Shown piece by piece: positions 34,288 through 42,974 of a stretch of DNA of 64,000 nucleotides (its first letter is position 1; the number at the start of each line of letters is the position of its first letter). The position numbers and the translations under genes were made by a program. The notes under the pieces are model-generated. The model searched no databases. It was not told where the DNA came from and saw only the letters and a list, made by a program, of their open reading frames with translations. The DNA is from Streptomyces prunicolor NBRC 13075 (lineage in GTDB: Bacteria; Actinomycetota; Actinomycetes; Streptomycetales; Streptomycetaceae): positions 1 to 64,000 of the forward strand of contig NZ_BARF01000013.1 of NCBI RefSeq assembly GCF_000367365.1, read 5' to 3'.

Positions 34288-35364
34288 TCACCTCCGGGTC
34301 GCGGTGCGCTGGACCCACAGATTGATGAGGACGGCGCCGAGCAGCATCACGCCGAGGAACGCCTTGAACCAGTCGGGGTTCCAGCCGGCGTAGACGATGC
34401 CCTGCTGCACCATGCCGAACATGAACGCCCCGAAGACGGGGCCGATCGCCGAGCCGGCGCCGCCGGTCAGCAGACAGCCGCCGATCACGGCCGCCGAGAT
34501 GAAGATCAGCTCCTGGCCGACGCCCTCGCCGGACTGCACCGTGTTGAAGGAGAACAGCTGGTGCATCCCGATGAACCAGGCACCGAAGCCGACGAGCATG
34601 AACAGGGAGATCTTCGTGAACGCCACGGGCACGCCCACGGCCCGCGCGGAGTCCTTGTTGCCGCCGACCGCGAAGATCCAGTTCCCGTACTTGGTGCGCA
34701 GCAGGACCCAGGTGGCGATGGCCGCGAAGACCAGCCACCACACGATGGTGATCTTCACCTGCACGCCGCCGACGTCGAAGGACGACGCGAAGACCTTCTT
34801 GGCCTGGCTGAAGCCGTCCATGGTGCTGATGTCGTCGGTGGCGACGTTGCCGGTGACCAGCTTGGTGACGGCGAGGTTGACGCCCTGGAGGATCAGGAAG
34901 CTGCCCAGCGTGATCAGGAAGCTCGGCAGCCCGGTCTTGACCACCAGCCAGCCGTTGAGGAAGCCGATTGCCAGCGAGACCACCAGGGCGGCGATCACAC
35001 CGACCCATACGTTCATGGTGAGTTGGTAGCTGAGCATGGCCGCGGTGAGCGCGGAGGTGATGACCGCGACACCGGCGGAGAGGTCGAACTCGCCACCGAT
35101 CATCAGCAGGGCGACCGGCAGTGCCATGATGCCGATGGTCGAGGACCCGTAGAGGATGTTCGCCATCGACGCGCCTTCGCGCACGGGCGGAGCGGCGATC
35201 AGGAAGAACACGTACACCGCGGCGGCGCCGAGGAACACGCCCACCTCGGGGCGGGCCAACAGCCGTAGCACCTGCGGACGTTCGACGGTCCGGCCGTCAA
35301 CCTCCTTGGGGCCGGGGGCCGGCGGTGAGGTCACCGCCGGCTCGGCATGCTGGGTCATACTCAT
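34288..35364 (-). CDS. Sugar/inositol ABC transporter permease (RbsC-like)
   Basis: 358 residues with about ten membrane helices. The [19 protein letters not shown] loop is visible as [47 protein letters not shown] (the coupling loop) and [20 protein letters not shown] are typical of the branched/ribose permease family. ATG 35364 overlaps the binding-protein stop (TGATG). Confidence 0.92.
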   Translation of the reverse strand: MSMTQHAEPAVTSPPAPGPKEVDGRTVERPQVLRLLARPEVGVFLGAAAVYVFFLIAAPPVREGASMANILYGSSTIGIMALPVALLMIGGEFDLSAGVAVITSALTAAMLSYQLTMNVWVGVIAALVVSLAIGFLNGWLVVKTGLPSFLITLGSFLILQGVNLAVTKLVTGNVATDDISTMDGFSQAKKVFASSFDVGGVQVKITIVWWLVFAAIATWVLLRTKYGNWIFAVGGNKDSARAVGVPVAFTKISLFMLVGFGAWFIGMHQLFSFNTVQSGEGVGQELIFISAAVIGGCLLTGGAGSAIGPVFGAFMFGMVQQGIVYAGWNPDWFKAFLGVMLLGAVLINLWVQRTATRR

Positions 35365-36368
35365 CACCGGGTTCCGTTGGCGGCGAACTTGGCGACGCTG
35401 TCGACGTTCGTCTTGTCGATGAAAGCCGGTCCGGTGAGAACGGGCGCGGTGCTGCCGCCGCTGAAGTTGCCGTTGGTCTTGTAGAGCCACAGCGCGTCGA
35501 CCGCCAAGTAGCCCTGGAGATACGGCTGCTGGTCCACGGCGAATTCGATCTTGCCGTCCTGGACGGCCTTCACCAGGTCCTTGCTGAGGTCGAAGGTGGC
35601 GAGCTTGGCCTTGCTGCCGGAGTCGGTCAACGACTGGATCGCCGTCAGCGCGATCGGGGCGCCGAGAGTGACCACCTGGTCGATGGAGGAGTCCTGTGTG
35701 AGCTTCGCGGTGATGGTCGACTTCACGGACGGCATGTCGGTGCCGTTGACGTAGAGGATGTCGGTCTTGCCGCTGAAGCCCTTCTTCAGACCGGCGCAGC
35801 GGGCCTCCAGGGCGACCTGACCCTGTTCCTGGATGACGCAGAGGGCGTGTTTGGCGCCGAGCTTGTTGAGGCGTTGGCCGAAGGCCTGGCCGGCGATGTT
35901 CTCGTCCTGTCCGAAGTACTCGAGCATGCCGAGCTTCTTCCAGTCGCTCACACCGGAGTTGAAGCCGACCACGGGGATGCCGGCCGACTTGGCCTTGGCC
36001 ACCACGTCCTTCATGGCGTCCGGCTTGGCCGCGGTGAGCGCGATGCCGTCGACCTTCTGGTCGATCGCGTTCTGTACGAGGTTGGCCTGGTTGCCGGCGC
36101 TGGGATCGCTGGAGTAGACGAGCTTGACGTTGTCCTTGGCGGCGGCGGCCTGGGCGCCCTTGCGGACCAGGTCCCAGAAGGTGTCGCCGGGGGCGGCATG
36201 GGTGACCATGGCCACTGTCATGCGCGGGGTGGTGGCCTTGCCGGCGGAGGCGCCGGAGGTGTCCTCCGTGGACTTCTTGCCGCCCGAGCTGCTGGAACAG
36301 CCGGCGGCGAACAGAGTGCCGACCAGAACGGTGGCGGTGAAAACTGCGGCTCGGTGGTTTCTGCGCAT
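35364..36368 (-). CDS. Sugar/inositol-binding lipoprotein (RbsB-like)
   Basis: 334 residues. The signal peptide ends in lipobox TLFAAGCSSS. The body is a periplasmic-binding-protein type 1 domain with VTHAAPGDTFWDLVRKGAQ, DGIALTAAKPDAM, GIPVVGFNSG and VDQQPYLQGY. It captures the substrate for the adjacent permease and ATPase. Because its promoter carries the same operator as iolC, myo-inositol or a related polyol is the most likely ligand, rather than ribose. Confidence 0.92.
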   Translation of the reverse strand: MRRNHRAAVFTATVLVGTLFAAGCSSSSGGKKSTEDTSGASAGKATTPRMTVAMVTHAAPGDTFWDLVRKGAQAAAAKDNVKLVYSSDPSAGNQANLVQNAIDQKVDGIALTAAKPDAMKDVVAKAKSAGIPVVGFNSGVSDWKKLGMLEYFGQDENIAGQAFGQRLNKLGAKHALCVIQEQGQVALEARCAGLKKGFSGKTDILYVNGTDMPSVKSTITAKLTQDSSIDQVVTLGAPIALTAIQSLTDSGSKAKLATFDLSKDLVKAVQDGKIEFAVDQQPYLQGYLAVDALWLYKTNGNFSGGSTAPVLTGPAFIDKTNVDSVAKFAANGTR

Positions 36369-36550
36369 GTCCCTTGCACCTCGCTGTGCTTGTCAGGGTG
36401 GAGTCTGTGGCGGTCGGAAGCGCGTCCCGCGTCGGCGGCCGATGCATGTTCACCGAGTGGCGACGTGGTGCGCGAGGGGTGTGTATGTGCCGTGCGTGGC
36501 GGCTCGTCTTCTGCGGCGGTCGTTGGTGTAGACCGCCTGTTCAGCGACTG

Positions 36551-36612
36551 GAGCGCTTTAGTAGCGCGCTCTAGTTGGAGAGACTATGAGGCCGTCTCTG
36601 TGGGGATGTCAA
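36551..36612 (-). promoter_or_regulatory. Promoter and operator of the inositol-type ABC importer
   Basis: On the minus strand TTGACA (36612-36607), an 18-bp spacer and CATAGT (36588-36583) precede, by eight bases, the 14-mer TAGCGCGCTCTAGT (36562-36575) also found at iolC. A further GAGCGC at 36551 pairs with GCGCTC at 36566-36571. The layout copies the iolC promoter closely. The leader to the binding-protein start is about 190 bases. Confidence 0.6.
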
Positions 36613-36867
36613 CAGGTATGTCAGGACGTACCAACAAAGTGTTCGGAATGAAATTGAGTCCCGGATCCGATCATGGGGTTGGCTGTACTGGCCACCTGAC
36701 CGCCCTGGGCCAAGGGCTGATCGGCGCCGGACGGACGGCCAGGGCGCATGGTCTCCGGATCAGAGGTGTTCTGGTTCGGGGCGGCGATGTCCTCTGGGCT
36801 TCGCGCTCGCGCTGGATCGGCTGGTGAGGCGAGGGGGCGTGTGTCACTTGGTTTGCCCGGGGAAATC

Positions 36868-37019
36868 TTCGCCCCCGGCTCGTCGGGGTCCAGGACACCG
36901 GTCGTGCCGGAGGCGCGCACGCGGGCGGCGTCGCCGACGGCCCAGACGGCACCGGGGTAGACCTTGTCGCGGACGCCTTCGTCCAGCAGGGCTTCGATGC
37001 GGTCGGTTGCGTAAGTCAT
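36868..37019 (-). pseudogene. 5' remnant of a beta-lactamase-family serine hydrolase gene
   Basis: From ATG 37019 the frame encodes about 50 residues that match the N-terminus of class C beta-lactamase-like esterases (DRIEALLDEGVRDKVYPGAVWAVGD, then a TTGVLDPDEPG turn). The frame then continues to 36621 into unrelated, composition-poor sequence. It lacks the SxxK motif and everything after. The break near 36868 looks like a deletion or recombination junction. The rest of the stretch 36613-37087 holds no other gene I can support. Confidence 0.6.
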
Positions 37020-37087
37020 GGTCTTCTTGTTCGCCGGGGCATCCCGCCTGGCCAGCGTGGTGAGGTGGGTGGCGCTGCTTTACAAGG

Positions 37088-37223
37088 TGTAGGGCCGTCA
37101 GCCGCTTGGCTGAATTACCGACCACGGTCCAGCCTCCAGCGCGGTAGTTTGTCCATGTTTTCCCTGGCTCCGGCCTTCAGGGCTACGGGCTGTAGGGTGC
37201 TGGAAACCCTACAAACTGTAGGG
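37088..37223. promoter_or_regulatory. TGTAGGG inverted-repeat array before the membrane glycosyltransferase gene
   Basis: TGTAGGG occurs at 37088, 37191 and 37217, and CCCTACA at 37207. CCCTACAAACTGTAGGG (37207-37223) is a 17-bp perfect hyphenated palindrome ending 13 bp before the start at 37237. With 37191 it also forms a wider dyad with a 9-bp spacer. It is probably the operator of a repressor not encoded in the window. Confidence 0.5.
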
Positions 37224-37236
37224 GGAGGGGTGGGCA

Positions 37237-38718
37237 ATGTCCGGCAGCGCGTACGCCACACTCGCCGGGACCCGACGGCTCGGACCGCCGACCGCGTCCC
37301 GCCGCGCGGAGTACTCGCTCGCGGCCGTGGCGGGGGCCTTCACCCTGGCCCAACTGGTCTTCGTACGCCCCGGGTTGGGCCTCGGCTGGGACGAGACCGT
37401 GTACGTCAGCCAGCTCAGCGCGCACGCCCCCGCCGCCTTCTTCAGCGCACCCCGGGCCCGCGGCATCTCCCTCCTGGTCGCCCCCGTCACCTCCTGGTCC
37501 TCGTCCACCGTCCTGCTCCGCGTCTACCTCGCCGCACTCTCCGGCCTGGCCCTCTTCCTCGCCCTCCGCGCTTGGCGCGGCCTGTTCCCCGCCCGCGTCC
37601 TCGCCCTGGCGGGCGCCCTGTTCGCCTCCCTCTGGGTGACCCTCCTCTACGGCCTGCAGGCCATGCCCAACTACTGGGTCGCCGTGGGCGCCCTCGCCGC
37701 GGCGGGCTGCTGCCTGCGGGCCTGGACCGACCGCTCGGACCGGGCCGCGCTGTGGGGCCTGGCGGCGAGCGCGTCCCTGTTGGCGTGGATGCGTCCGACC
37801 GACGCGGTCTGGGCGACGCTGCCCCTGCTCGTCCTCGTGGTGGCCGTCCGCCGGTGGCGCCTGCTCGTCGTCCTCCTCGCCGGGCTCGCGTCCGGCGCGG
37901 CGGAGTGGGTGATCGAGGCGTACGTCAGTTACGGCGGCCTGACGCAGCGGCTGCACGAGGCCTCGTCGATCGAGGGCGGACTGGGCTGGAACGTCGCGGT
38001 CCTCGACCAGTTGCGCAGCCTGGGCGGACGCGCGCTGTGCCGCCCGTGCACGGCGGAGATGCCCAACCCGGTGGTCGACGTGTGGTGGCTCGTGCTGCCC
38101 GTGCTCGCCGTCGTCGGGCTGGTCGTCGCGGTCCGCGCGCGCCGCACCGTGGTCACTCTCATCCCGCTCGCTTGCGCCGTGACGGCCGCCTTCCCGTACC
38201 TGTTCATGATCGGATACGCGGCCCCGCGCTTCCTGCTGCCCGCCTACGCGCTGGTGGCGATCCCGGTCGCCGACGCGCTGATCCACCTGGTCACCAGACC
38301 GGCCGGAGCCTGGCGGCGGGCGGCCGTGACCCTGCTCGCGATCGGCCTCGTCGGCCACCTCGCGATCCAACTCGCTGTCCTGGAACGGACGGTGAGCCGT
38401 ACGAACACCCAGCACCGCGACTGGTTCCGCACCGCCGCCGAACTCCACCGCCTCGGCGTACGCAAGCCCTGTCTGCTCACCGGCCAGGACGCCATCCCGA
38501 TCGCCTTCTACGCGGGCTGTGGCTCCGCCGCGATCGGGGGCCACAACGCCAACACGTCCCTGACGACCCTCGATCGGACGGCCCGCCGTATGCCCGTCGC
38601 CGACATCGGGCCGACCGGCGGCCGCCCACCCGCGTACGCCCGCGACTGGCCCGCCCATCGCTACGGCACGCTGGAACTACGTGTCGCGCCGAGCGCGGAG
38701 AAGGGCGGCGGCGGATGA
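37237..38718 (+). CDS. Integral membrane protein, probable GT-C-type glycosyltransferase
   Basis: 493 residues with roughly ten to twelve hydrophobic segments. After the first helix the loop LGLGWDETVY contains the acidic pair that serves as catalytic/metal site in GT39/ArnT-like mannosyltransferases. A C-terminal soluble part follows (residues 395-493, with LLTGQDAIPIAFYAGCGS). It would use a polyprenyl-phosphate sugar at the outer face of the membrane. The ATG follows GGGGAGGGGTGGGCA. It overlaps the next gene by four bases. Substrates are unknown. Confidence 0.75.
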   Translation: MSGSAYATLAGTRRLGPPTASRRAEYSLAAVAGAFTLAQLVFVRPGLGLGWDETVYVSQLSAHAPAAFFSAPRARGISLLVAPVTSWSSSTVLLRVYLAALSGLALFLALRAWRGLFPARVLALAGALFASLWVTLLYGLQAMPNYWVAVGALAAAGCCLRAWTDRSDRAALWGLAASASLLAWMRPTDAVWATLPLLVLVVAVRRWRLLVVLLAGLASGAAEWVIEAYVSYGGLTQRLHEASSIEGGLGWNVAVLDQLRSLGGRALCRPCTAEMPNPVVDVWWLVLPVLAVVGLVVAVRARRTVVTLIPLACAVTAAFPYLFMIGYAAPRFLLPAYALVAIPVADALIHLVTRPAGAWRRAAVTLLAIGLVGHLAIQLAVLERTVSRTNTQHRDWFRTAAELHRLGVRKPCLLTGQDAIPIAFYAGCGSAAIGGHNANTSLTTLDRTARRMPVADIGPTGGRPPAYARDWPAHRYGTLELRVAPSAEKGGGG

Positions 38719-39674
38719 CGGCACCGCCCGCCCCCACCCCGACGACGACCCCCACCACCCGCCGCCGACGCGCCTACTGGCAGACCGGGTTGACCCTCGC
38801 TGTCCTGGTCGCTGTGGTCTGCATGGTGCGGCGGCACTGGCCTGTGCTCGAGAGCGGGGCCGGGCGGCTTGCTGTCGCCGATCAGGGGTGGTTGGCGGTG
38901 GCGGGGACGGCCGCGCTCGGGACGTGGGTGTCCTCGGCCCTCGCCCAGCAGGGCGCGGTGCCTCAACGGCTGCCCGGCGGAAGGCTGGTGGCCTCGCAGC
39001 TCGCCGCGTCCGCCGCCAACCATGTGCTGCCCGCCGGGCTCGGCGCCGGTGCCGTCAATCTGCGTTTCCTGATGCGCTGCGGGTTGCCGGTCGGGCGCTC
39101 GGCCAGTGCTCTCGCGGTCAAGGCCACCGCAGGTGTGGTCGTCCGGGTCGTGCTCATCGGCGTCCTCGCCACGGTCTGTCCGGGGGTGCTGCGCGTCCCG
39201 GACATCTCCCTGGGTGTGGTGGGCGTCGTCCTCGCGATCGTCGTGCTCGTGACCGTACTTCTCAACTGCCCACTGTGGCCCCGGTGTCGGCGGGCCCTCG
39301 GCACGGTGCTGACCGACATCCGGGCCGTGCACGTCCGGCCGCAGCGGGCGGCTGCCCTGTGGGGCGGCTCGCTGGCCTTCGCCGCGCTGAACTGCCTGGT
39401 CTTGATCTGTGTCACCCAGGCCGTCGAACTGCCCTTGTCCCCGGCCAGGGTCGCACTGCTGTACCTCGCCGCCAGCAGCGCCGCGGCCCTGCTGCCGACC
39501 CCGGGCGGCATCGGTTCCCTCGACGCCGCCCTGGTCTTCGCTCTCACCGCCTCCGGAACCACGGTGTCGGCCGCCGCCTCCGTCGTCCTCGGCTACCGGC
39601 TGCTCACGGTGTGGCTGCCCCTGATCCCGGGCCTGTTGGTGCTCGGGGTACTGGTCCGGCGCAAGGCACTCTGA
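38715..39674 (+). CDS. Lysylphosphatidylglycerol synthase TM-region family membrane protein
   Basis: 319 residues with about eight membrane helices. ASAANHVLPAGLGAGAVNLRFLMRCGLPVGRS near residue 95 and LLPTPGGIGSLDAALVFALTASG near 260 are the conserved blocks of the UPF0104/LPG-synthase TM family. That family includes flippase-like and glycolipid-associated proteins. The N-terminus is a Pro/Thr-rich cytoplasmic arm. Coupled to the GT-C-like gene by ATGA, it probably works with it in envelope glycolipid assembly, which is inference. Confidence 0.8.
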   Translation: MTAPPAPTPTTTPTTRRRRAYWQTGLTLAVLVAVVCMVRRHWPVLESGAGRLAVADQGWLAVAGTAALGTWVSSALAQQGAVPQRLPGGRLVASQLAASAANHVLPAGLGAGAVNLRFLMRCGLPVGRSASALAVKATAGVVVRVVLIGVLATVCPGVLRVPDISLGVVGVVLAIVVLVTVLLNCPLWPRCRRALGTVLTDIRAVHVRPQRAAALWGGSLAFAALNCLVLICVTQAVELPLSPARVALLYLAASSAAALLPTPGGIGSLDAALVFALTASGTTVSAAASVVLGYRLLTVWLPLIPGLLVLGVLVRRKAL

Positions 39675-39754
39675 CCCCAACCGCGTTTCCCGCCCGGCCG
39701 GTTCAGGTAGTACTCCGAATATCTGTTATCTGTCCGTGGGCGAGGGGGAGTTGT

Positions 39755-40609
39755 ATGGCGGAGCATGAGACGAGTGGCCGGTTGGCGGACGAGTTCTTCA
39801 CTCCCGGGACCTCGTCCTTCACCGAGTTCCTCGCGGCACACCGGCCCGCACTGCTGCCCACCCGCCGCCCGTTCCCGGCGGGCGTCCGCGCCGGAGCCGA
39901 CCAATTCCCGCACGGCACCACGGTGTTGGCCCTCTCCTACCGCGACGGCGTGCTGATCGCCGGCGACCGCAGGGCCACCATGGGTAACGTGATCGCGCAA
40001 CGCGACCTGGAGAAGGTGCACCCCGCGGACGACTACACCGCGGTCGCCTTCGCCGGTACGGTCGGGCTCGCGGTGGACATGGTGAAGCTGTACCAGGTCG
40101 AGCTGACGCACTTCGAGAAGATCGAGGGCATCCCGATGACCCTCAACGCCAAGGCCACCCGCCTCGCAGGACTGATCCGGCAGAACCTCGGCCAGGCCAT
40201 GCAGGGCCTCGCCGTCGTCCCGCTCCTCGTCGGCTACGACCCCGCCGCCCCCGAAGGCGCCAAGGGCCGTATCTTCACCTTCGACGTCGTCGGCGGCACC
40301 TACGAGAAGCCGGACTTCCACGCGGAGGGCTCCGGCTCCCCGTACGCCAGAGGCTCTCTCAAGAAGCTGTTCCACAAGGGCATGTCCCGGCGTGACGCGG
40401 CCCTCGCCGCACTTCAGGCCCTGTACGACGCGGCCGACGACGACTCGGCCACCGGCGGCCCCGACCTCAACCGCCGTATCTTCCCCATCGTTTCGGTGAT
40501 CACCGAGGACGGTTTTGAGCGGCTCCCCGAGCCGGAGACCGAGGCCCTGACCCGCGAGATGGTCGAACAACGCCACAGCCACCCGGACGGCCCGAGAGTC
40601 GCGCTCTGA
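39755..40609 (+). CDS. prcB: Proteasome beta subunit, orphan paralogue
   Basis: 284 residues. A 54-residue propeptide ends in FPHG, cleaved before Thr55 (TTVLALSYRDG). Counting from that threonine as 1, Asp17 (AGDRR) and Lys33 (QRDLEKV) of the active site are present, so it should be catalytically competent after self-processing. Length and sequence match actinobacterial 20S beta subunits. No prcA, pup, dop, arc or pafA gene lies beside it, so it is not the standard locus. It may be a second copy that assembles with the housekeeping alpha ring. Confidence 0.93.
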   Translation: MAEHETSGRLADEFFTPGTSSFTEFLAAHRPALLPTRRPFPAGVRAGADQFPHGTTVLALSYRDGVLIAGDRRATMGNVIAQRDLEKVHPADDYTAVAFAGTVGLAVDMVKLYQVELTHFEKIEGIPMTLNAKATRLAGLIRQNLGQAMQGLAVVPLLVGYDPAAPEGAKGRIFTFDVVGGTYEKPDFHAEGSGSPYARGSLKKLFHKGMSRRDAALAALQALYDAADDDSATGGPDLNRRIFPIVSVITEDGFERLPEPETEALTREMVEQRHSHPDGPRVAL

Positions 40610-40650
40610 GCGAGACGGGTGACTGTGGCAGCGGTCGCCCCCGGTCCCGG

Positions 40651-41351
40651 GTTGCCGTAGTAGGCGTCGGGGCCGTGTTTGCGGGTGTAGTGGCGGGCCA
40701 GCAGGTGTGGGGGTGGTGGGCTGTCGGGGACAGGGCCAGGGTGTTGATGGCCATGTCCGCTACGGCTTCGCAGATGATGGCGTGTTCGAGGGATGTGCGG
40801 GCGGTGGGGCCCCAGGTGAAGGGGCCGTGGTTGGCGACGAGGGCGGCCGGGACCTCGGTCGCCCGTTGGTCGTCGCCTTTCAGCAGGTCGGCGATGATCC
40901 GGCCGGTGTTGTACTCGTAGTCCTCCTTGCACTGGTCGGGGGTGAGGTCGGGGGTGCAGGGGATGGGTCCGTCGAAGGTGTCGGCGTGGGTGGTGCCCAG
41001 GACCGGTATGTCGCGGCGGGTCTGGGCGAAGGCGACGGCGTGGGTGGAGTGGGTGTGGGTGATGCCGCCGATGGAGGGGAAGGCGAGGTAGAGGCAGCGG
41101 TGGGTCTCGGTGTCGGTGGAGGGGCGCAGGTCGCCGTCGACCGCCTTGCCGTCGGACAGGCGGACCGTCACCAGGTGGTCGAGGGCGAGGTCCTGGTAGG
41201 GCACCCCCGAGGGCTTGATGACGAAGACTCCCGCCTGGCGGTCGACGCCGCTGACGTTGCCCCAGGTCAGCGTCGCCAGTCCGGCCTGGGGGATGGTCAG
41301 GTTGGCGTCCAGTACCTCGTGCCGCAGGCCGTCACGGACTCGCGCGGTCAT
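40651..41351 (-). pseudogene. araD: L-ribulose-5-phosphate 4-epimerase, frameshifted
   Basis: The N-terminal 200 residues are intact AraD: LTWGNVSGVDRQAGVFVIKPSG, zinc-binding THTHSTHA and LVANHGPFTWG. The reading frame is lost at a C5 run (G5 at 40709-40713 on the plus strand). Beyond it the expected C-terminus HLLARHYTRKHGPDAYYGN appears in another frame and would join with one extra base. After YYG no stop follows in any frame before prcB coding sequence is entered. Either a true mutation or a one-base sequencing error. The intact protein would convert L-ribulose-5-phosphate to D-xylulose-5-phosphate. Confidence 0.85.
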
Positions 41352-41388
41352 CGGTGTTCTCCTTGCAGAGAGATCAGGATCACGGGTG

Positions 41389-42913
41389 TCACAGGGCCTG
41401 GGCGAGGCGGTGGTAGGCGGCGTTCCAGCGGATCTCCTTGGCGAGGTGTCCGGTGCTGGTGGTCTCGTCGATGGTCAGCAGTTCCACGCCGGCCATGTTG
41501 GCGTAGTCGGTCAGGGTCTCGGTGTCGACGGCCGAGCTGAGCACGGTGTGGTGCGGGGCGCCCGCGAGCAGCCAGCTCTCGGCGGACTCGGCGAGGGAGG
41601 GGCGCGGCTTCCATACGGCCCGGGCCACCGGCAGGCGGCGCAGGGGTTCGCTGGGGGTGACGACGTCGACGGTGTTGGCGGTCAGCCGGAAGCGGTCGCC
41701 GAGGTCGGAGAGGCCGACGACGACGGCGGGGCCGGGGGCCGCGTTGAAGACGAGGCGGACCGGGTCCTCGCGGCCGCCGATGGACAGGGGGTGGATTTCG
41801 CAGCTGGGGCGCTCGGCGGCCATCGGCGATCGAGGGGCAGACTTCCAGCATGTGGGCGCCGAGGATGCGGGGGGTGCCGGGGCCGAGGTGGTAGGTGTAG
41901 TCCTCCATGAAGGTGGTGCCGCCGGGCCGGCCGGCGCCCATGACCTTCATCGTGCGCAGCAGCGCGGAGGTCTTCCAGTCGCCTTCGCCGCCGAAGCCGT
42001 AGCCGTCGGCCATCAGGCGCTGGACGGCGAGACCGGGCAACTGGCGCAGCCCGCCGAGGTCTTCGAAGGTGGTGGTGAACGCGGTGAAGTTGCCCTCGGT
42101 GAGGAAGGTGCGCAGGCCGATCTCCTGGCGGGCCGCGTACAGCAGCGAGTCGTGGCGGATGCCGCCGGGGCGCAGTGCCGGGACGACGTCGTACGACTCG
42201 GCGTACTCGGCGGCGAGTTGGGCGGCTTCCTTGTCCTCGACCTCGTCGACCACGGCCACCAGGTCGTTGACCGCGTACGTGTTCACCGAGTAGCCGAACC
42301 GCAGTTGGGCCTCCACCTTGTCGCCCTCGGTCACGGCGACATCGCGCATGTTGTCGCCGAAGCGGGCCAGGCGCAGGGTGCGTGAGGCGTGCCGGCCGAC
42401 GGCGGCCCGCGCCCAGGCCGCCACCCGCCGGACGACCCTCGGGTCGGTGGCGTGACCGGCGACTATCTTGCGGTCGATGCCGAGCCGGGACTCGATGTGG
42501 GCGAACTCCCGGTCGCCGTGGGCGGCTTGGTTGAGGTTCATGAAGTCCATGTCGATGCTGGGCCAGGGCAGCGACAGGTTGTACTGGGTGTGCAGGTGCA
42601 GCAACGGCCGGTCAAGGGCGCTGAGTCCGGCGATCCACATCTTGGCCGGCGAGAACGTGTGCATCCACACGATCACGCCCACACAGGTGTCGGAGGCGCT
42701 CGCCTCCTGGCACAGCCGGCGGATCGCGTCGGCGTCGGTGAGGACCGGCTTCCACACGGTCCTGACCGGGATCTTGCCGGGGCCGGAGAGGATCTCGGCG
42801 ATGCTGCGGGACTGTTCGGCGACCTGGTGCAGGATGTCGTCGCCGTACAGGCCCTGGCTGCCGGTGAGAAACCAGATCTCCTGGCCGGGGTAGGGCGCGT
42901 GGTTGGTGTTCAT
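41389..42913 (-). pseudogene. araA: L-arabinose isomerase, frameshifted
   Basis: From ATG 42913 about 363 residues match Ara[70 protein letters not shown] and [10 protein letters not shown]. The frame is then lost near 41816-41824. The rest ([20 protein letters not shown] to [12 protein letters not shown]) continues in another frame to 41389. Removing one base restores about 507 residues, the normal length. It may be real decay or a sequencing error. Function would be L-arabinose to L-ribulose. Confidence 0.88.
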
Positions 42914-42974
42914 GAGGGTTCCTTTCGAAGGGAGTTGACCGCCGAGCGGGGGCGGAGCGCGGAAGGGGTGCCGC

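Noticed and set aside
36621..36867. Continuation of the serine-hydrolase frame as a real small protein
   Set aside because: Beyond codon 50 the sequence has no family similarity and an odd composition, so it is treated as read-through of a remnant.
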